Positions 1-11,540 are shown, numbered from the stretch's first letter. The stretch is 64,000 bases of DNA from Azadirachta indica (GCA_022749755.1 CM040440.1:13565269-13629268); one strand, 5' to 3'. Notes: generated from the sequence alone by a model not told the origin. Made by a program: numbers and translations.

Positions 1-503
1 ATTGTTGTTATTGTTTTAATTCAATGTTTGGACTTGTAAATTTCTTGTTGTTTTGTGTTATTGATTCTTCTATGTTAGTCTAAATTTCATGTTCTAGGAA
101 CTTGATATAGTTTATTTGAACCATGTTTTGAATATTTAGTATTTTTTTAATGTTAGTAATATTCAATTTATTTGTGTTCCTTTATGTTTAATGCCTTTAA
201 TTTGTTGTATGACAAATTAGATGATTATTGATAAATGATTTGATGCTTGGTAAATATTTAGTTGCTTGTCTATTTGAGATAACACAATTTACGTAGTTAT
301 GAGACCGGAAAGAGATCAACACCTAAATAATTAAATTAACACTTTGGATATTGTGAGACTAAGAGATGATCAGGTACTTAGTAGTTAATTATAGGTAGAA
401 TGTAACAAATATATAATTTAACCAAGTCGTATAAGGATATTGGCATGGTTAGTTATACATAGAACTTTGTTTGGAACTCAGGAGAGGGAACAAGGTCATT
501 TTA
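1..503. other. AT-rich non-coding sequence, unassigned
   Basis: No coding frame or recognisable element was found. Sequence similarity with the 57-64 kb copy begins only after this stretch, so it lies outside the duplicated block. Confidence 0.5.
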
Positions 504-1038
504 AATCCATGATTAGTGAATTGAATCAAAACACATTAACAATTACTAATTAGGAAAAGAATAGGATTAGGTAAGTGAAATCAAGATTTTAGAACTATTA
601 TCATAGAGTTATTATTTTATTTTATTTTATTTATTTTTTTATTATGTTTTTATATTTAAATTTGCTTCATGAAATTAAGTTGCCTAGATAAAATTAACTT
701 GCCATAGCCATATTACTTAATTTTAATACAAAAATTCAATCCTCATGGATTCAATATTTTTACTCATCACTTTATTACTTTTTATAACTTGTGTGTTTAC
801 GGTTAAATGCATCGGTATTAGCGCAAACATTGAATCCAAATACATCGAACTTCTCATCACTTTATTAGAAATTTGATCAACAATACAGAGATTGAATTGA
901 CGTTGATTAACATAAAGAGCAATATGCAAATGCACTTACAAAAGTGATCAGCTCAAAAAAGCTTGAATAATTCAAAAAGGTTCATCAATATTACAAATTA
1001 AATAGGGTTATAAAAAAGTAATTTGTAGTATTACTAAT

Positions 1039-1433
1039 AGGGCTAAGCAAAAATATTTAATCAAATTGAATTGAACCTGTTTAATCAAAATTGAATTGAA
1101 TACCAATTTGGACAAAATGTCAATTTTCATATAAACCCTTAATTTTTATAAATGTTATAAATAAATAGAACATTTATAATTATTTACATCAATTCAAATA
1201 AAAATAAGAGGAATTATTATAAATTTTAAAATTTTTCTTTTTTATAGTTTTTATTTAAGTTAGGGGCTTATTTGAAACAAAATTTTGAGAAATAAAGTTA
1301 GAATCGAACTTAAAACCAAATTGTGGAACCGAACTAAACCGATTCGGTTCAATTTGATTTCACAATTTATATATTTTAGGTTCAGTTTGGTACTTAAGGA
1401 AAATTGATCAAACTCGAATTTGTCCATCCTTAA
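1039..1433. mobile_element. hAT-like MITE
   Basis: A 395-bp non-coding segment with imperfect inverted ends (AGGGCTAAGCAAA on the left, AAGGATGGACAAA-like on the right, read inward). It is flanked by an imperfect 8-bp direct repeat, TTACTAAT at 1031-1038 and TCACTAAT at 1434-1441. Eight-base duplications and A/GGG...CAAA termini are usual for hAT elements. The same element sits at the matching place in copy A', so insertion preceded the duplication. Confidence 0.5.
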
Positions 1434-1969
1434 TCACTAATGCTTCAAATCATTCAAGTCAGACTATGTTGATATATTAGTTAATTAAAATAATGCATGT
1501 TAGTGGATTAGTTGTGATAATGTCAGTAAATGAATTTACTTTTAAATTGTTATATTATGGCATGCATGTTGTTTTATATGGTTCATACATTTGTGAGTTA
1601 GTTTCTACGTTATATTATTTGCTCATATACTTCCCTTCTATAAAAAGGCATTGTTTTTATATTCAAAATATAAGAAAATCAGACCCAAAAAAGAAAAAAA
1701 ACAGTTCAAAGTCTTTCATTCTCTTTTTTACTTCTTTCCATTTCTTCTTAGTCCAAGCTTACAAACATCCATAATTCCCAACAGCTTTCCATTATTTGTG
1801 AGTGACTGAATTGCATTTATGTACACGTACTTCAAGCCTGTGGTTTATACCATTTGCATATTTAATATTTGCCAAGTATACACATATGGCCTAGCATAAT
1901 TTTTGTGGTTTGCTGGCACAATCTAAGGCTGATGGGACGATCAATGCGTATTGCTTTAGTAAAGAAGAT

Positions 1970-1974
1970 GCTCT
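1970..1974. repeat. Target-site duplication, left (GCTCT)
   Basis: GCTCT occurs here and at 7666-7670, exactly bordering the copia element. Copy A' near 58720 has a single GCTCT with the same flanks, which proves the insertion and its ends. Confidence 0.95.
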
Positions 1975-2593
1975 TGTTAAATAAATTTAATTGAAAGTTG
2001 CGTCGTGGAAAAACCACTGCCCTAAAAGCGAAATTCCTGCACGACCAAGGTGCAATTGACAATCGCCGTTCGCTCCCCAAGGTTAACACAGCAACCCCAA
2101 TCACGTGCACTCGTGAAAAGAGTTTTGGAATAGCAAACTATAATCACCTAGAAAAGAGAAGAGAAAGAAAAGAATTGTTTTTTTTTTTAATTTTTTGTTG
2201 TCTCCAATCTGAATGTTTCTCCTTCTATTTATCAAAAACAGAATGTAACAAATCTGCCTTTGAAAACGCAACTAAAAAAAATCTGGAAGAGAAAAATCTG
2301 GTTACGATAAAAGATCGTGCTCTCAAAACAAACTGAGTTAAACACGTTTTAACAATAAACTTCTTTTACAAAATACAAATTTTCTTTAAAAAGATTGAAA
2401 GAGTGGAGACCCAGCCCAGCTCGGTCTCAGGCCGGGCCGGCGGCGCGCGCGTGTGGTGATTTTTGTAAAACTCCCTCAAGCACTCTTTTGAACTCATATA
2501 GAAGGAGAGTTTATTATAAACCCAACAAAAATTAGTTTTCCAAGCAATGTGGGAATATGCTTGAAAGGACCAACACAATAGTCATTCCCAACA
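1975..2593 (-). repeat. 3' LTR of first copia element
   Basis: 619 bp, starting TGTTAAATAA and ending CCCAACA. It is about 100 bp longer than the 5' LTR because of a GC-rich segment at about 2400-2500. Apart from indels, base differences from the other LTR are near 4% by eye. The TATAAAA-like box of the 5' LTR is changed here to TTCCAAAA on the minus strand. Confidence 0.93.
2400..2500. other. GC-rich segment unique to one LTR
   Basis: About 100 bp missing from the partner LTR, where the flanks join near 7568. It holds a strongly GC-rich run (GGCCGGGCCGGCGGCGCGCG) that stands out in AT-rich surroundings. Near its ends are inverted copies of TGAAAGAGTG / CACTCTTTT. It is either an insertion here or a deletion from the 5' LTR. 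Confidence 0.7.
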
Positions 2594-2601
2594 ATCCCCC
2601 A
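2594..2601 (-). other. Polypurine tract of first copia element
   Basis: On the minus strand TGGGGGAT directly precedes the 3' LTR start TGTTGGGAATG. A purine run abutting the 3' LTR is where plus-strand DNA synthesis starts in LTR retrotransposons. Confidence 0.8.
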
Positions 2602-3107
2602 CGAATGACTATTGAGTTTTTAAAACACATTTTCTGGGTAAAGGAAGAAATTTAGTTACTTAAGCATTAACATCTTTCAATTGAATTAATACATAGTGAA
2701 ATGAGGCAACAACATAGATATTGAAAGTGAAATAATTGTTGAACTTTCAAAAGCTCAAGATGAGACCCCCACAACACGTTTAAACTTCTTAATGTATGCT
2801 ATTCCGCGATACAATCAAAGCGCTATTAAAGGCCCTGTGCATAAACCTTGGTTTTATGAGTGCTCTAGAAAGAAAATTCAAATTTCTTTCATAGAAGGCG
2901 GCCCACCTTCACACTCATTACAACAATAACTTCATCAAGTCTATCTCAATTACAGACCACTCAACAAGTAGAGTTATGAAGTTTATCAAGTCCTTCAGAC
3001 TCATATGACAATCATCCATCAAGTCCTTTCTAGGACCACCCAACACAGGGACATGGATTTTAGCACTACCTTAAATATAGGAATGGATTGTAGTGCATCA
3101 CAAATAT

Positions 3108-6100
3108 TCAAGCCAAAGGCTTAAGTCCCATCCCCTTAGAAGATTCTTGAATGACTCTTCTAGCCAAACCTTTCGTTAAAGGATCTGCTAGGTTTCTTTC
3201 TGATTTCACAAACTCTAAGGTGATTACTCCATTCTTCAAAAGTTGTTTAACTGCACCATGTCTGATGCGAATATGTCTTCTTTTGCCATTATACACATAA
3301 TTTTTGGCAATTCCAATAGCAGCTTGTGAATCACAGTGTAATGAGATTGGAACAGAAGACCCCCACAGTGGAATATCACCTAACAAGTTTTTCAACCATT
3401 CAACTTCTTGACCTGCTAGCTTAAGAGCAATGAATTCAGATTCCATGGTAGAGCGAGCAATACACGTCTGTTTGGAAGACTTCCACGAAACAGCTCCTCC
3501 ACCTAAAGTGAACACATATCCACTAGTAGAACTCACCTCATCATTATCTGTCACCCAATTTGCATCACAATAACCTTATAAAACAGCAGGGAACTTGTTA
3601 AAATGCAAACACAAATCCATAGTTCCCCTAAGGTATTTCAACAATCGATGAAGTACATTCCAATGTTCGTGGTTAGGATTGTGAGTGTATCTACTTAGTC
3701 TACTTACAGCATAAGCAATGTCTAGTCTTGTGCAGTTCATGAGATAATAACACTTCCTATAATCTTAGCATATTTAGCTTGTGAAACACTATCACTATTG
3801 TTCTTTTTAAGACTCATGTTAGGATCATAAGGAGTTCTCACAGGCATTACATCAAAACAATCAAATTTCTTAAGTATTTTTTCAATGTAGTGTGATTGAC
3901 ACAATGAAAAGCCATTTTCAGTTTTTCTTATTTTAACACCAAGAATAACATCTGCTTCACCTAAATCTTTCATGTCAAAATAAGAAGATAAAAGCATCTT
4001 GGTATCATTTATAACTTCCAAGTTAGAACCGAAAATGAGCATGTCATGAACATACAAACATATTATCACATAATCAGAACTAAACAATTTTGAGTAAACA
4101 CATGAATCAGAGCCATTCACAACATATCCATTGTTTACTAAAGTACGATCAAATTTTTCATACCATTGTTTGGGTGCCTGCTTAAGACCGTAGAGAGATT
4201 TTCTAAACTTGCATACCTTGTTCTCTCGTCCAGAAACCACAAATCCCTCTGGTTGCTCCATGTAGATTTCTTCCTCTAGGTCTCCATTGAAAAAGGCCGT
4301 TTTTACATCCATCTGATGAATTATCAATCCTCGAATAGCTGAAAGAGCAATCAAAGATCTAATGGTGGCAATTTTAGTCACAGGAGAATAAGTATCAAAA
4401 TAATCAATACCTTCTTTTTGAGTATATCCCACCACCACCACTAGTCTAGCCTTGAATTTTTCTATTGACCCATCTGGTCTAATTTTCTTTTTAAAGATCC
4501 ATTTACACCTAATAGGTTTACTACCCATAGGTAAATCAACCAAATCCCAAGTGTGGTTCATCATAATAGAGTCCAGTTCACTTTTAATTGCTTCTTTCCA
4601 GAAACTAGAATCTATAGAGGTTAAAGCCTCTTTATAAGATTTATGATCATCATTAATCAAAAATACAGAAACAAATTGCTAATTGATTTTGTCAGAATTT
4701 TCGACAATAAATGCAGTAATAAAATCAGGCGTAAATCTATTCTCAGTTCTCTTTCTCTTACTCCTTCTAGGTTCATTGACATGTTCATTAGAAGTAGATT
4801 TACTTACCAAACCATTTCTTGAAGGAGCAACATTTTCAATTATAGTTTTATTAAGAGGAAATACATGTTCAAAGAATTCAGCATCTCTGGATTCACAAAT
4901 AGAATTATCATTCAAACACATGAATCTATATGCAGCACTGTTTTGAGCATAGCCAATAAATGCATAATCAAAGGTCTTAGGCCCAATATTAGATTTTCTG
5001 AATTCTGGATATGCAACTTTAGCCAGACAACCCTAAACTTTTAAATAATTTAAATTAAGTGCAAAACCTTTCCACAATTCATAAGGAGTTTTATCCAATT
5101 TCTTATGAGGAACTTTGTTCAAAATATAACCTGCAAACAAAATAGCTTCCCCCCACATGTTATCAGGCATACCAGAGCTTAACAACATAGCATTCATCAT
5201 TTCCTTTAATGTTCTATTTTTTCGTTCAGCTATGCCATTTTGTTGAGGTGTATAAGGAGCAGTAGTTTCATGTATAATACCATTTTCATTACAAAATTCT
5301 TTAAGAAAATTCGTACTATATTCACCACCTCTAACAGACCTAAGCCTTTTAATCTTTTTATCCAACTGATTTTTTACTTCTGCTTTATATATTAAAAACA
5401 TTTGAGCAGCCTCATCTTTTGATTTTAACAAATAAATTTTAGTATATCTGGAAAAATCATCAACAAAAGATATGTAATATTTTTTACCACTTCGACTCAC
5501 AGTGTTTTTAAAATCTGCCAAGTCAGAATGTATTAATTCAAGCAATTCAGTGCTCCTGGATATGACATTTTTAAAAGGTTTCTTAGCAAATTTTGATTCA
5601 ACACAAACAGTACATTTTGCACATTCATTCTCATCACACGCGTTTATAAGATGCATATTTTTCAATCCTTTGATTGAACCAAAATTCACATGTCCTAACC
5701 TGCCATGCCACAAATTAGCAGACTCAACAATATAAGCAGAACTAGAGTTACTTCCATTAGCAATAACAGAAACAGTGTTTAGAACAAATAATCCATCAGA
5801 CAGATATCCCTTACCCACAAAATCCCCATTTTTAGCTAAAATCATTTTGTCACCCTCAAACACAAGTTTTAAACCAGCCTTGTTAAGCAAACTACCAGAA
5901 ACTAAGTTTCTACGAAGGGAAGGGACATACAACACATCATTCAAAGCTAAAGTTTTTCCGAAGGTAAGTTTCAAGAGAATTTTTCCTTTACCAAGAACTC
6001 CAACAGTGGCGGAATTGCCCATGAAAACATGTTCACCATCTGCTGCATCACGGAATTCCTGGAAAAGATCCTTGTTGGAGCATAAATGTCTGGTGGCACC

Positions 6101-6430
6101 TGTATCAAGCAGCCAATCAACTTTGTTTTCCAGCAGGTTTGCCTCAACTACCACTGCAGCAATTATTTCATCCTTTTCAGCAACATTGACCTGCGGGGCA
6201 GAATTGTTATTGTTGTTAGGCTTATTGTCAGGTTTTTTATCCTTTTTGTTCCAGCACTGATATGACTTGTGGCCTGGTTTTCCACACTCATAACAGGTCA
6301 GCACTCTTTCTTTCTTTCCGTTATTGCCTTTGGAATTTTTTCTGGTATCCGCCCTTTTTGAATTTCTTTCCTTTAGCTTCGTACCTGTCTTTAGAAGCAG
6401 CAGAAGATTCAACCAAATTAGCCTTAACAA
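3108..6430 (-). pseudogene. copia pol polyprotein remnant (zinc knuckle, PR, INT, RT, RNase H)
   Basis: The minus-strand frame starts near 6430 after a frameshift from gag. In order: CCHC knuckle (CYECGKPGHKSYQCW, about 6295-6250), protease DTGA (about 6110), integrase HHCC and catalytic regions (HGRLGH, SFVDDFSRY, APYTPQQNG; about 5720-5220), reverse transcriptase (KARLV to LYGLKQAP, about 4470-4160) and RNase H ending at 3108. In-frame stops lie at 5033-5035 (TAG at a normally Trp position, KV-W-G), about 4679 (TAG) and about 3576 (TAA). The reverse transcriptase box reads YVHD instead of YVDD, replacing a catalytic Asp. The copy cannot make active enzyme. Confidence 0.93.
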
Positions 6431-7111
6431 AAACAGAAGAAACAGAAGTAACAGAAGTTAGCTTATCTTTCAAACGATTAGCTTCCTCAATTTTCATGTG
6501 ACTAATCAGCTCCTGGAGTGGCAGGTCCTTCTTATTGTGTTTCAGACGGTTTCTGTACTCGGTCCATAAAGGTGGAAATTTTTCGTGCAGAACATTAGCC
6601 TGCAGGATTTCACACATTTTCATACCTTCGCCGAGGACATCTGCAACCAGGTTCTCATACTCATGGATCTGATCCATGATAGGCTTCTCATCGACCATCT
6701 AAAACTGTATCCATTTCCCCACCACGTACTTCTTTCTGCCAGCATCATCAGCACCATATTTTGTTTCCAAGATATCCCAAATTGCTTTCGCAAATTTGTA
6801 TTTAACAAAAATGTCAAAGAGACCATCCGTCATATGATTGAGAAGATGACCTCTGACACTTTTGTTATCCTTCTCAAATTTCGACTTTGCCTCTCCATCA
6901 GTTTGCTTTTGTTTTTTCAGTTGGAGGTTAGTGATTAGAGTAGCGGGATCAGCTTCAGGTTGATCATCAGGAATGGCAGCGGACAGGATGTAATCAACAT
7001 CAAGTTGTTCGAAGAAAATCAGCAGCTTCTGGGACCAACGTCGGTAGTTGATTCCATCCAAAGATCGAGCTTAGAGAGATCAGGCAGTGACTTTGGAACA
7101 AAGGCAGCCAT
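6321..7111 (-). pseudogene. copia gag remnant
   Basis: The minus-strand frame begins at an ATG at 7109-7111 (MAAFVPKSLPDLSKLD), then needs a one-base frame change near 7066 to enter the conserved gag frame (DGINYRRWSQKLLIFFEQL). An in-frame TAG at 6699-6701 splits gag, and a second frame change near 6340-6430 separates it from the zinc knuckle. The gag protein normally forms virus-like particles that package the element RNA. At least three lesions mark it as dead. Confidence 0.85.
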
Positions 7112-7128
7112 TGTTAAACAAAAAAATA

Positions 7129-7143
7129 AAATTTCGCTTTCAG
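7129..7143 (-). other. Candidate primer-binding site complementary to own LTR
   Basis: On the minus strand, 2 bases after the 5' LTR, CTGAAAGCGAAATTT occurs where a primer-binding site is expected. It is a perfect 15-base inverted match to 7193-7207 inside the LTR. It does not resemble the usual plant copia site TGGTATCAGAGC. Self-priming or an RNA leader stem are both possible. Confidence 0.5.
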
Positions 7144-7145
7144 AT

Positions 7146-7665
7146 TGTTAAATAAATTTAATTGAAAGCTGCATCGTGGAAAAACCACTGCCCTGAAAGC
7201 GAAATTTCGGCACGACAGAGGTGCAATCGACAATCGCCGTTCGCTCCTCAAGGTTAACACAGCAACCCCAATCACGTGCACTCGTGAAAAGAGTTTTATA
7301 ATAGCAAACTACAATCACCCAGAAAAAGAGAAGAGAAAGAAAAGAGTTGTTTTTTTTTTTAATTTTTTGTTGTCTCCAATCTGAATGTTTCTCCTTCTAT
7401 TTATCAAAAACAGAATGTAACAAATATGCCTTTGAAAACGCAACTAAAAAAAATCTGGCCATGATAAAAGATCGTGCTCTCAAAACAGACTGAATTAAAC
7501 ACGTTTTAATTTTAACAATAAACTTCTTTTACAAAATACAAATTTTCTTTAAAAAGATTAAAAGAGTATATAGAAGGAGAGTTTATTATAAACCCAACAA
7601 AAATTAGTTTTCCAAGCAATGTGGGAATATGCTTGAAAGGACCAACACAATAGTCATTCCCAACA
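7146..7665 (-). repeat. 5' LTR of first copia element
   Basis: 520 bp, TGTTAAATAA...CCCAACA on the plus strand. On the minus strand, TATAAAACTC at 7300-7291 is a plausible TATA box, placing the RNA start near 7265-7270. The 15-mer at 7193-7207 would then fall about 60 bases into the RNA. Ends are confirmed by the empty site in copy A'. Confidence 0.93.
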
Positions 7666-7670
7666 GCTCT
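7666..7670. repeat. Target-site duplication, right (GCTCT)
   Basis: Partner of 1970-1974. The sequence then continues TACTTCTTTG exactly as in copy A'. Confidence 0.95.
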
Positions 7671-7734
7671 TACTTCTTTGCTTTCATAGACAGCATTTTA
7701 AGGACACTAGGCTTTTCGGAATCAGTACTAGTAG

Positions 7735-7884
7735 TTACAGCAGAACTGGCTGACGATAACGATATAAGAAAGAGATAATGGAGTTTGAAGCTTCCTGATC
7801 TTCAATGTTCACCATATTAGCAACACTTGCATTGTTGAACTTATTCTGCTTGATTGGGGTGTTGAAGAAGATGGTCATAGACGG
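7735..7884 (-). pseudogene. Small unrecognised frame, likely frameshifted (copy 1 of 3)
   Basis: The minus-strand frame from ATG 7884 reads MPSMTIFFNTPIKQ..., with a longer start possible at 7947. A TATATATAG run lies at about 7962-7970, so the 7884 start fits a promoter better. The version at 51153-51434 stays open about 40 codons longer. Here the similar downstream words (SVLKMLSMKAKK) lie in another frame, so this copy has probably lost a base. I recognise no family. Conservation in three copies could simply reflect duplication. Confidence 0.35.
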
Positions 7885-9370
7885 CATTGTTAAACTGTGT
7901 GAGACAATGGTCTTGCAGATTCTTGATTGGCATAATTTTGCTAGCAAGAATGTTCATAAAGTTGCTATATATAGCCCAAATTTCATTTTTCTCCTAAGAA
8001 AATAATAAAAAATCTTCGGTTACATATTGAGCAACAACTGCAGTTACAACAACTGTAGTTAGTAATGATGCGTTAGACTGATTGTTGGAAGCACGCGTCG
8101 TCTCTCATGTTCAATTCAGCAATACGGCTACAAACCACATTACTATTGTCAACAAGGATGTGTTAAACTAACTTTTGAAGCACATTTTTCTCATGTTCAA
8201 TTCACCAATATAGCAACATAAGGCAAAGTAATTAATGCCAAAACCTTTCAGTTTAATTTAACAGCACCAATCAAAGCGAAGTTTAGAGCTGATGTTTATG
8301 TTTATATATATATATATATATATCACTAGAATTAAAGATAAACCATATTATTTTGTACATAAAAAATATTAATAATTTAAAAATATATAACCGACAAATG
8401 AAGATGGAAGGAAGAAAAACGGAGCTGAGAAAGGAGGAAACAAGTGGCAGAAAGGAGGGAACTAGTTGAACCGAACGTGTATCTATAGTTATTTTGTTAT
8501 ATACTATAAATATAATTTTTATATATTATTACAATAAATTTTTTATTTTAAAAGTATTATTATATTACATTTGATAGATTAGATAGAATTTTGGCTGATT
8601 AATAATGCAAATTTACAGCATTTATGATGAGCGGATTCCAGAATTTTCAATCCACTAATTCATTAAGTCTATTAAAAGTATGAATTAAATTGGGTTAGGC
8701 GTAATGATTGAATCACATTGAATTTTGAAAACTCTGTCCATAAACTCACGCTGTCACTTGTTCTGTTGAATTTGAATAACTCAAATATCAACACAAAAGA
8801 ATGGAATAAATCCAATAATTGGGACAGTATATTATGAATTTGATGATAACAGTTAAGTTTTTACGAGTCCAATGTTGTATTGAATATGCTGGACCTAAAA
8901 GATCAAATAATATATCTGTAAGCAAGCAATCACTCGCTAAGTGTTCTCGGCTTGGTTCCTTTCAAAATTGCATGCATTTTTCTTTTTTTTTTTTTTTTCT
9001 GTTTTCTAGAGCTTGGAATGAATTTTTTGATATATTTCAATATTTTGTCTTTTTACATTGATTAGCAAATATAAAAATGTATTTTTTTTTTTTTTATTAT
9101 CAGCTATAATCTTCATATCTATTTCAAGGACGAGTATGACTTAACAAAAGCATGTTAAGAGCCACGTACTAATTATGATATATGAAACTTGACGAGCTTG
9201 AGCAATTCATTTAACTTATACTTTCACCGTAGCTAATATATGCATGCAAGAAAATAAACTAAATTGTAATTTGTAACCAAAGTACAACACTTTACATTTT
9301 TCTTAATTTTTAATTTTTTTCTAACAAATAATAATCATCATCCGAAATCAAGAATTATCTTCAACGATTG
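7885..9370. other. Duplicated intergenic DNA
   Basis: No gene seen. It matches 58939-60415 closely and, in part, 51486-51990. It contains a (TA)n run at about 8302-8323 and poly-T runs near 8980 and 9080 that differ in length between copies. Confidence 0.6.
8302..8323. repeat. (TA)n microsatellite
   Basis: About 11 TA units. The copy A' counterpart near 59358 is slightly shorter. Confidence 0.9.
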
Positions 9371-9379
9371 AATCTATAC

Positions 9380-9480
9380 GCCTTCTACTTTAGGAGGAGC
9401 TGAATTTCGGATCATTATCAGTTCCAGATATAACTTTCCACTACTGCTTTTGCTTTCATCTTGTAACTTCGTCTCATAGA
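9380..9480 (-). pseudogene. Short NAC C-terminal remnant beside SAUR
   Basis: Words such as AGGAGGAGCTGAATTT and CTACTGCTTTTGCTTTCATCTTG match parts of the C-terminal region of the NAC pseudogene at 14739-15679, with the middle deleted. Fuller versions lie at the same place beside the SAURs at 25.8 and 54.9 kb. The same scar occurs in copy A' near 60430-60530. Confidence 0.45.
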
Positions 9481-9766
9481 CAAGAAGAAAACTTAAAATA
9501 TGATATTCGGGCAGCCAGAAAACAGGAAAAGAGATTTCCTCGTTTCAGCACGAAATAAACAATATAAAGAAAAATAACTTCGATTAAACGATTCTCTTTA
9601 TTTCATTTCTATATCGTGGACATGGGTTTATATATAACTATACAATGTAATTAATCAAACAAAACAATAACGATCGCGTGAACAAACTGATTTACATACG
9701 TGGGAAAACAGGAACATTACCAATACAATATTTGCTGTGCTGATTTTCGCCGACTCAATCTGAAGA

Positions 9767-10111
9767 TCACAGCTGTCCTCGTGCTTCTTGGCTAACTTGC
9801 TTCAGCAACTGATCGAATGCCTCAGTTGTGCATCCAAGATTGATCGGACCGTCAATTTTAAAATCGAAATCGCTATCTTCTGACTGCTCCATCAATTCTT
9901 TAAACTTGGGTAGGCAGAGATACTTCACCGGAACATCGTATCTCATCTTGTGTTGCTCACCGACGTACATTGGTACGCAACCTTTTCGAGCTTGAGCCGT
10001 CTTGTAGCCTTCAACCATCACAAGTCTTTCGTAGCTACTTTTGGAACCACCAACGCTCAACTTCTTCACCAGTGCACCGAGACTCCTTCGAACACATCTT
10101 CTGCAGAACAT
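9767..10111 (-). CDS. SAUR-family auxin-responsive protein (1 of 5)
   Basis: An intronless 114-aa frame of typical SAUR size. The SAUR core runs from residue 42 to 105: KGCVPMYVGE, RYDVPVKYLCLP, FKELMEQSED, FDFKIDGPINLGC and a C-terminal FDQLLKQ. The N-terminus is basic (MFCRRCVRRSLG). SAURs are small auxin-induced proteins; several promote cell expansion by inhibiting PP2C.D phosphatases and so activating plasma-membrane H+-ATPases. That role is inferred from the family. A TATA box lies 106 bp upstream. The protein is identical to that at 60813-61157; only two synonymous base differences were seen. Confidence 0.93.
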   Translation of the reverse strand: MFCRRCVRRSLGALVKKLSVGGSKSSYERLVMVEGYKTAQARKGCVPMYVGEQHKMRYDVPVKYLCLPKFKELMEQSEDSDFDFKIDGPINLGCTTEAFDQLLKQVSQEARGQL

Positions 10112-10216
10112 GTTTGATGATTATTGTATACTGCTTTCACAAACCAGGAAGAAAGAAAATGGTGAAAGCTGGAAGAGAGAGTTTGAAGAGAGAAAACAGA
10201 GAGGTTGTGTTTGAAT

Positions 10217-10224
10217 TATATATA
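10217..10224 (-). promoter_or_regulatory. TATA box of SAUR 1
   Basis: TATATATA on the minus strand, 106 bp before the ATG at 10111, followed by a CT-rich leader. A good core promoter for an intronless SAUR. No TGTCTC auxin-response element was noticed close by. Confidence 0.65.
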
Positions 10225-10229
10225 GGAAA

Positions 10230-11540
10230 ATTCCGACTGTAATTATAGATAGAAATTCCAACTCAATTAGGAGATTAATATCTCAGTTCGAGGAGACGCT
10301 GCTTCCTAAACTTATGGACCAATCACGCTACCTTTCTTCCAGAGGTTCGAATTTTAGAACGTATATACTGCTTGATTTAATTAATTAATAATTCAGTTTT
10401 TTATATTTGCATCCAATTATTTCTCTTTCTCAAGTTCTAACTTTCCTATTATGAATTTAATAAATACTGTCTTTACACGGAAAATATATATTCCTCTCGT
10501 TCTTGTTTTCGGAGTCGGGAGTAATTAAATATGTTTGCTTTTCTAAATTTAAACACAAATTTAAAAATCTTTTTTTCTTTATCAAGTAAAAAGGAAATTT
10601 TTTTCCTAAATTCAAAAAATTCAATCAAATTTATTATATATCTTTATATAAATATCATATTTCATAACAAAGAAGAAAAATATAGGACATTTAAATCTAG
10701 ATTTATTTAAAATGCAGATTAATTTAGAATTAAAAAGAAAAAAACCCTAAAGTAGAAATGTAATTTTTTTTTATATCAATCATAATCCACGATCCGTTTT
10801 AACATCAAGAATGACTTAACAAAAGTATTTGAATAGCAGGAAAAAAGTAAACTAAATTGTGGCGTTATGTAACCTAGAAACGGGAAAATAAATTAATATA
10901 ACCTAATTGAACTTAATTAATTACATTGACACTAAATGCTAACAGTACGTAAATTAACAACTAGATGTACTTTAGTACTCAAACTCTTTATTTTCAGTCA
11001 AAATTTTAGTAACATTTTCCTCCGGTTCTTTTTCCAAAATAACTTATATCATCTTCTAGCTTCAAATTTGAAAAGGACTTTTTCCAATCAATGCCAAGAG
11101 GAATCACTACGTATGTTTTTAATTTTTTTTTTTTAAATAGAGTTAATAGTCTTTATATCTCTCATGCTAATAGGAATATTGTAAAGACAATAATTCTTTT
11201 ATAATTTCTTACAATAAAAATATTTGAAAATAGATTAAAATGGAGGTAGAAATCAAAGGCATTCCTAGAGTAATAAGGTTTCCACATTCGTTATGGAAAT
11301 TCTCTTGAGTTTAATTAATTAATTTGTTGTTATTATTAATTAACTGGCTATAAATGCCCTAACTACCTATATTCTGCATCAATACTATTTAAAATTCAAC
11401 TTCAAGAGATTTATATATAAGTAGGACAAGGTAAAAAAATCTGAAATTCAAAAATTCAAATCGAACCGGACTGAAATCGATAGATTCTGTCTGGGGTTGG
11501 TTCCAAAATCATGTATCAATGACGTGCTCATTATCGATAG
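10230..11540. other. SAUR-NAC spacer
   Basis: No gene seen. The left part matches 26250-27050, and the part from about 10970 continues in that paralogue at 31209 after an insertion. It is also matched by 61270-62600 in copy A'. Confidence 0.6.

Larger units (their letters stand above)
1975..7665 (-). mobile_element. Ty1/copia LTR retrotransposon, degenerate, filled site
   Basis: A 5691-bp element with TG...CA LTRs, a GCTCT target duplication and an empty site in copy A'. Read on the minus strand the order is 5' LTR, gag, zinc knuckle, protease, integrase, reverse transcriptase, RNase H, polypurine tract, 3' LTR. Integrase before reverse transcriptase defines copia. Several nonsense codons, frameshifts and a changed reverse transcriptase catalytic Asp make this copy inactive. 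No tRNA-iMet primer-binding site is visible; see the complementary 15-mer at 7129-7143. Confidence 0.95.

Noticed and set aside
1493..1774. 93-codon plus-strand frame repeated at 58243-58524
   Set aside because: Its conservation is explained by the segmental duplication. It is low in complexity, with no domain and no promoter evidence.
1862..2336. Frames of 82 and 112 codons on both strands
   Set aside because: They lie within the 3' LTR of the first copia element and its flank and match no protein family.
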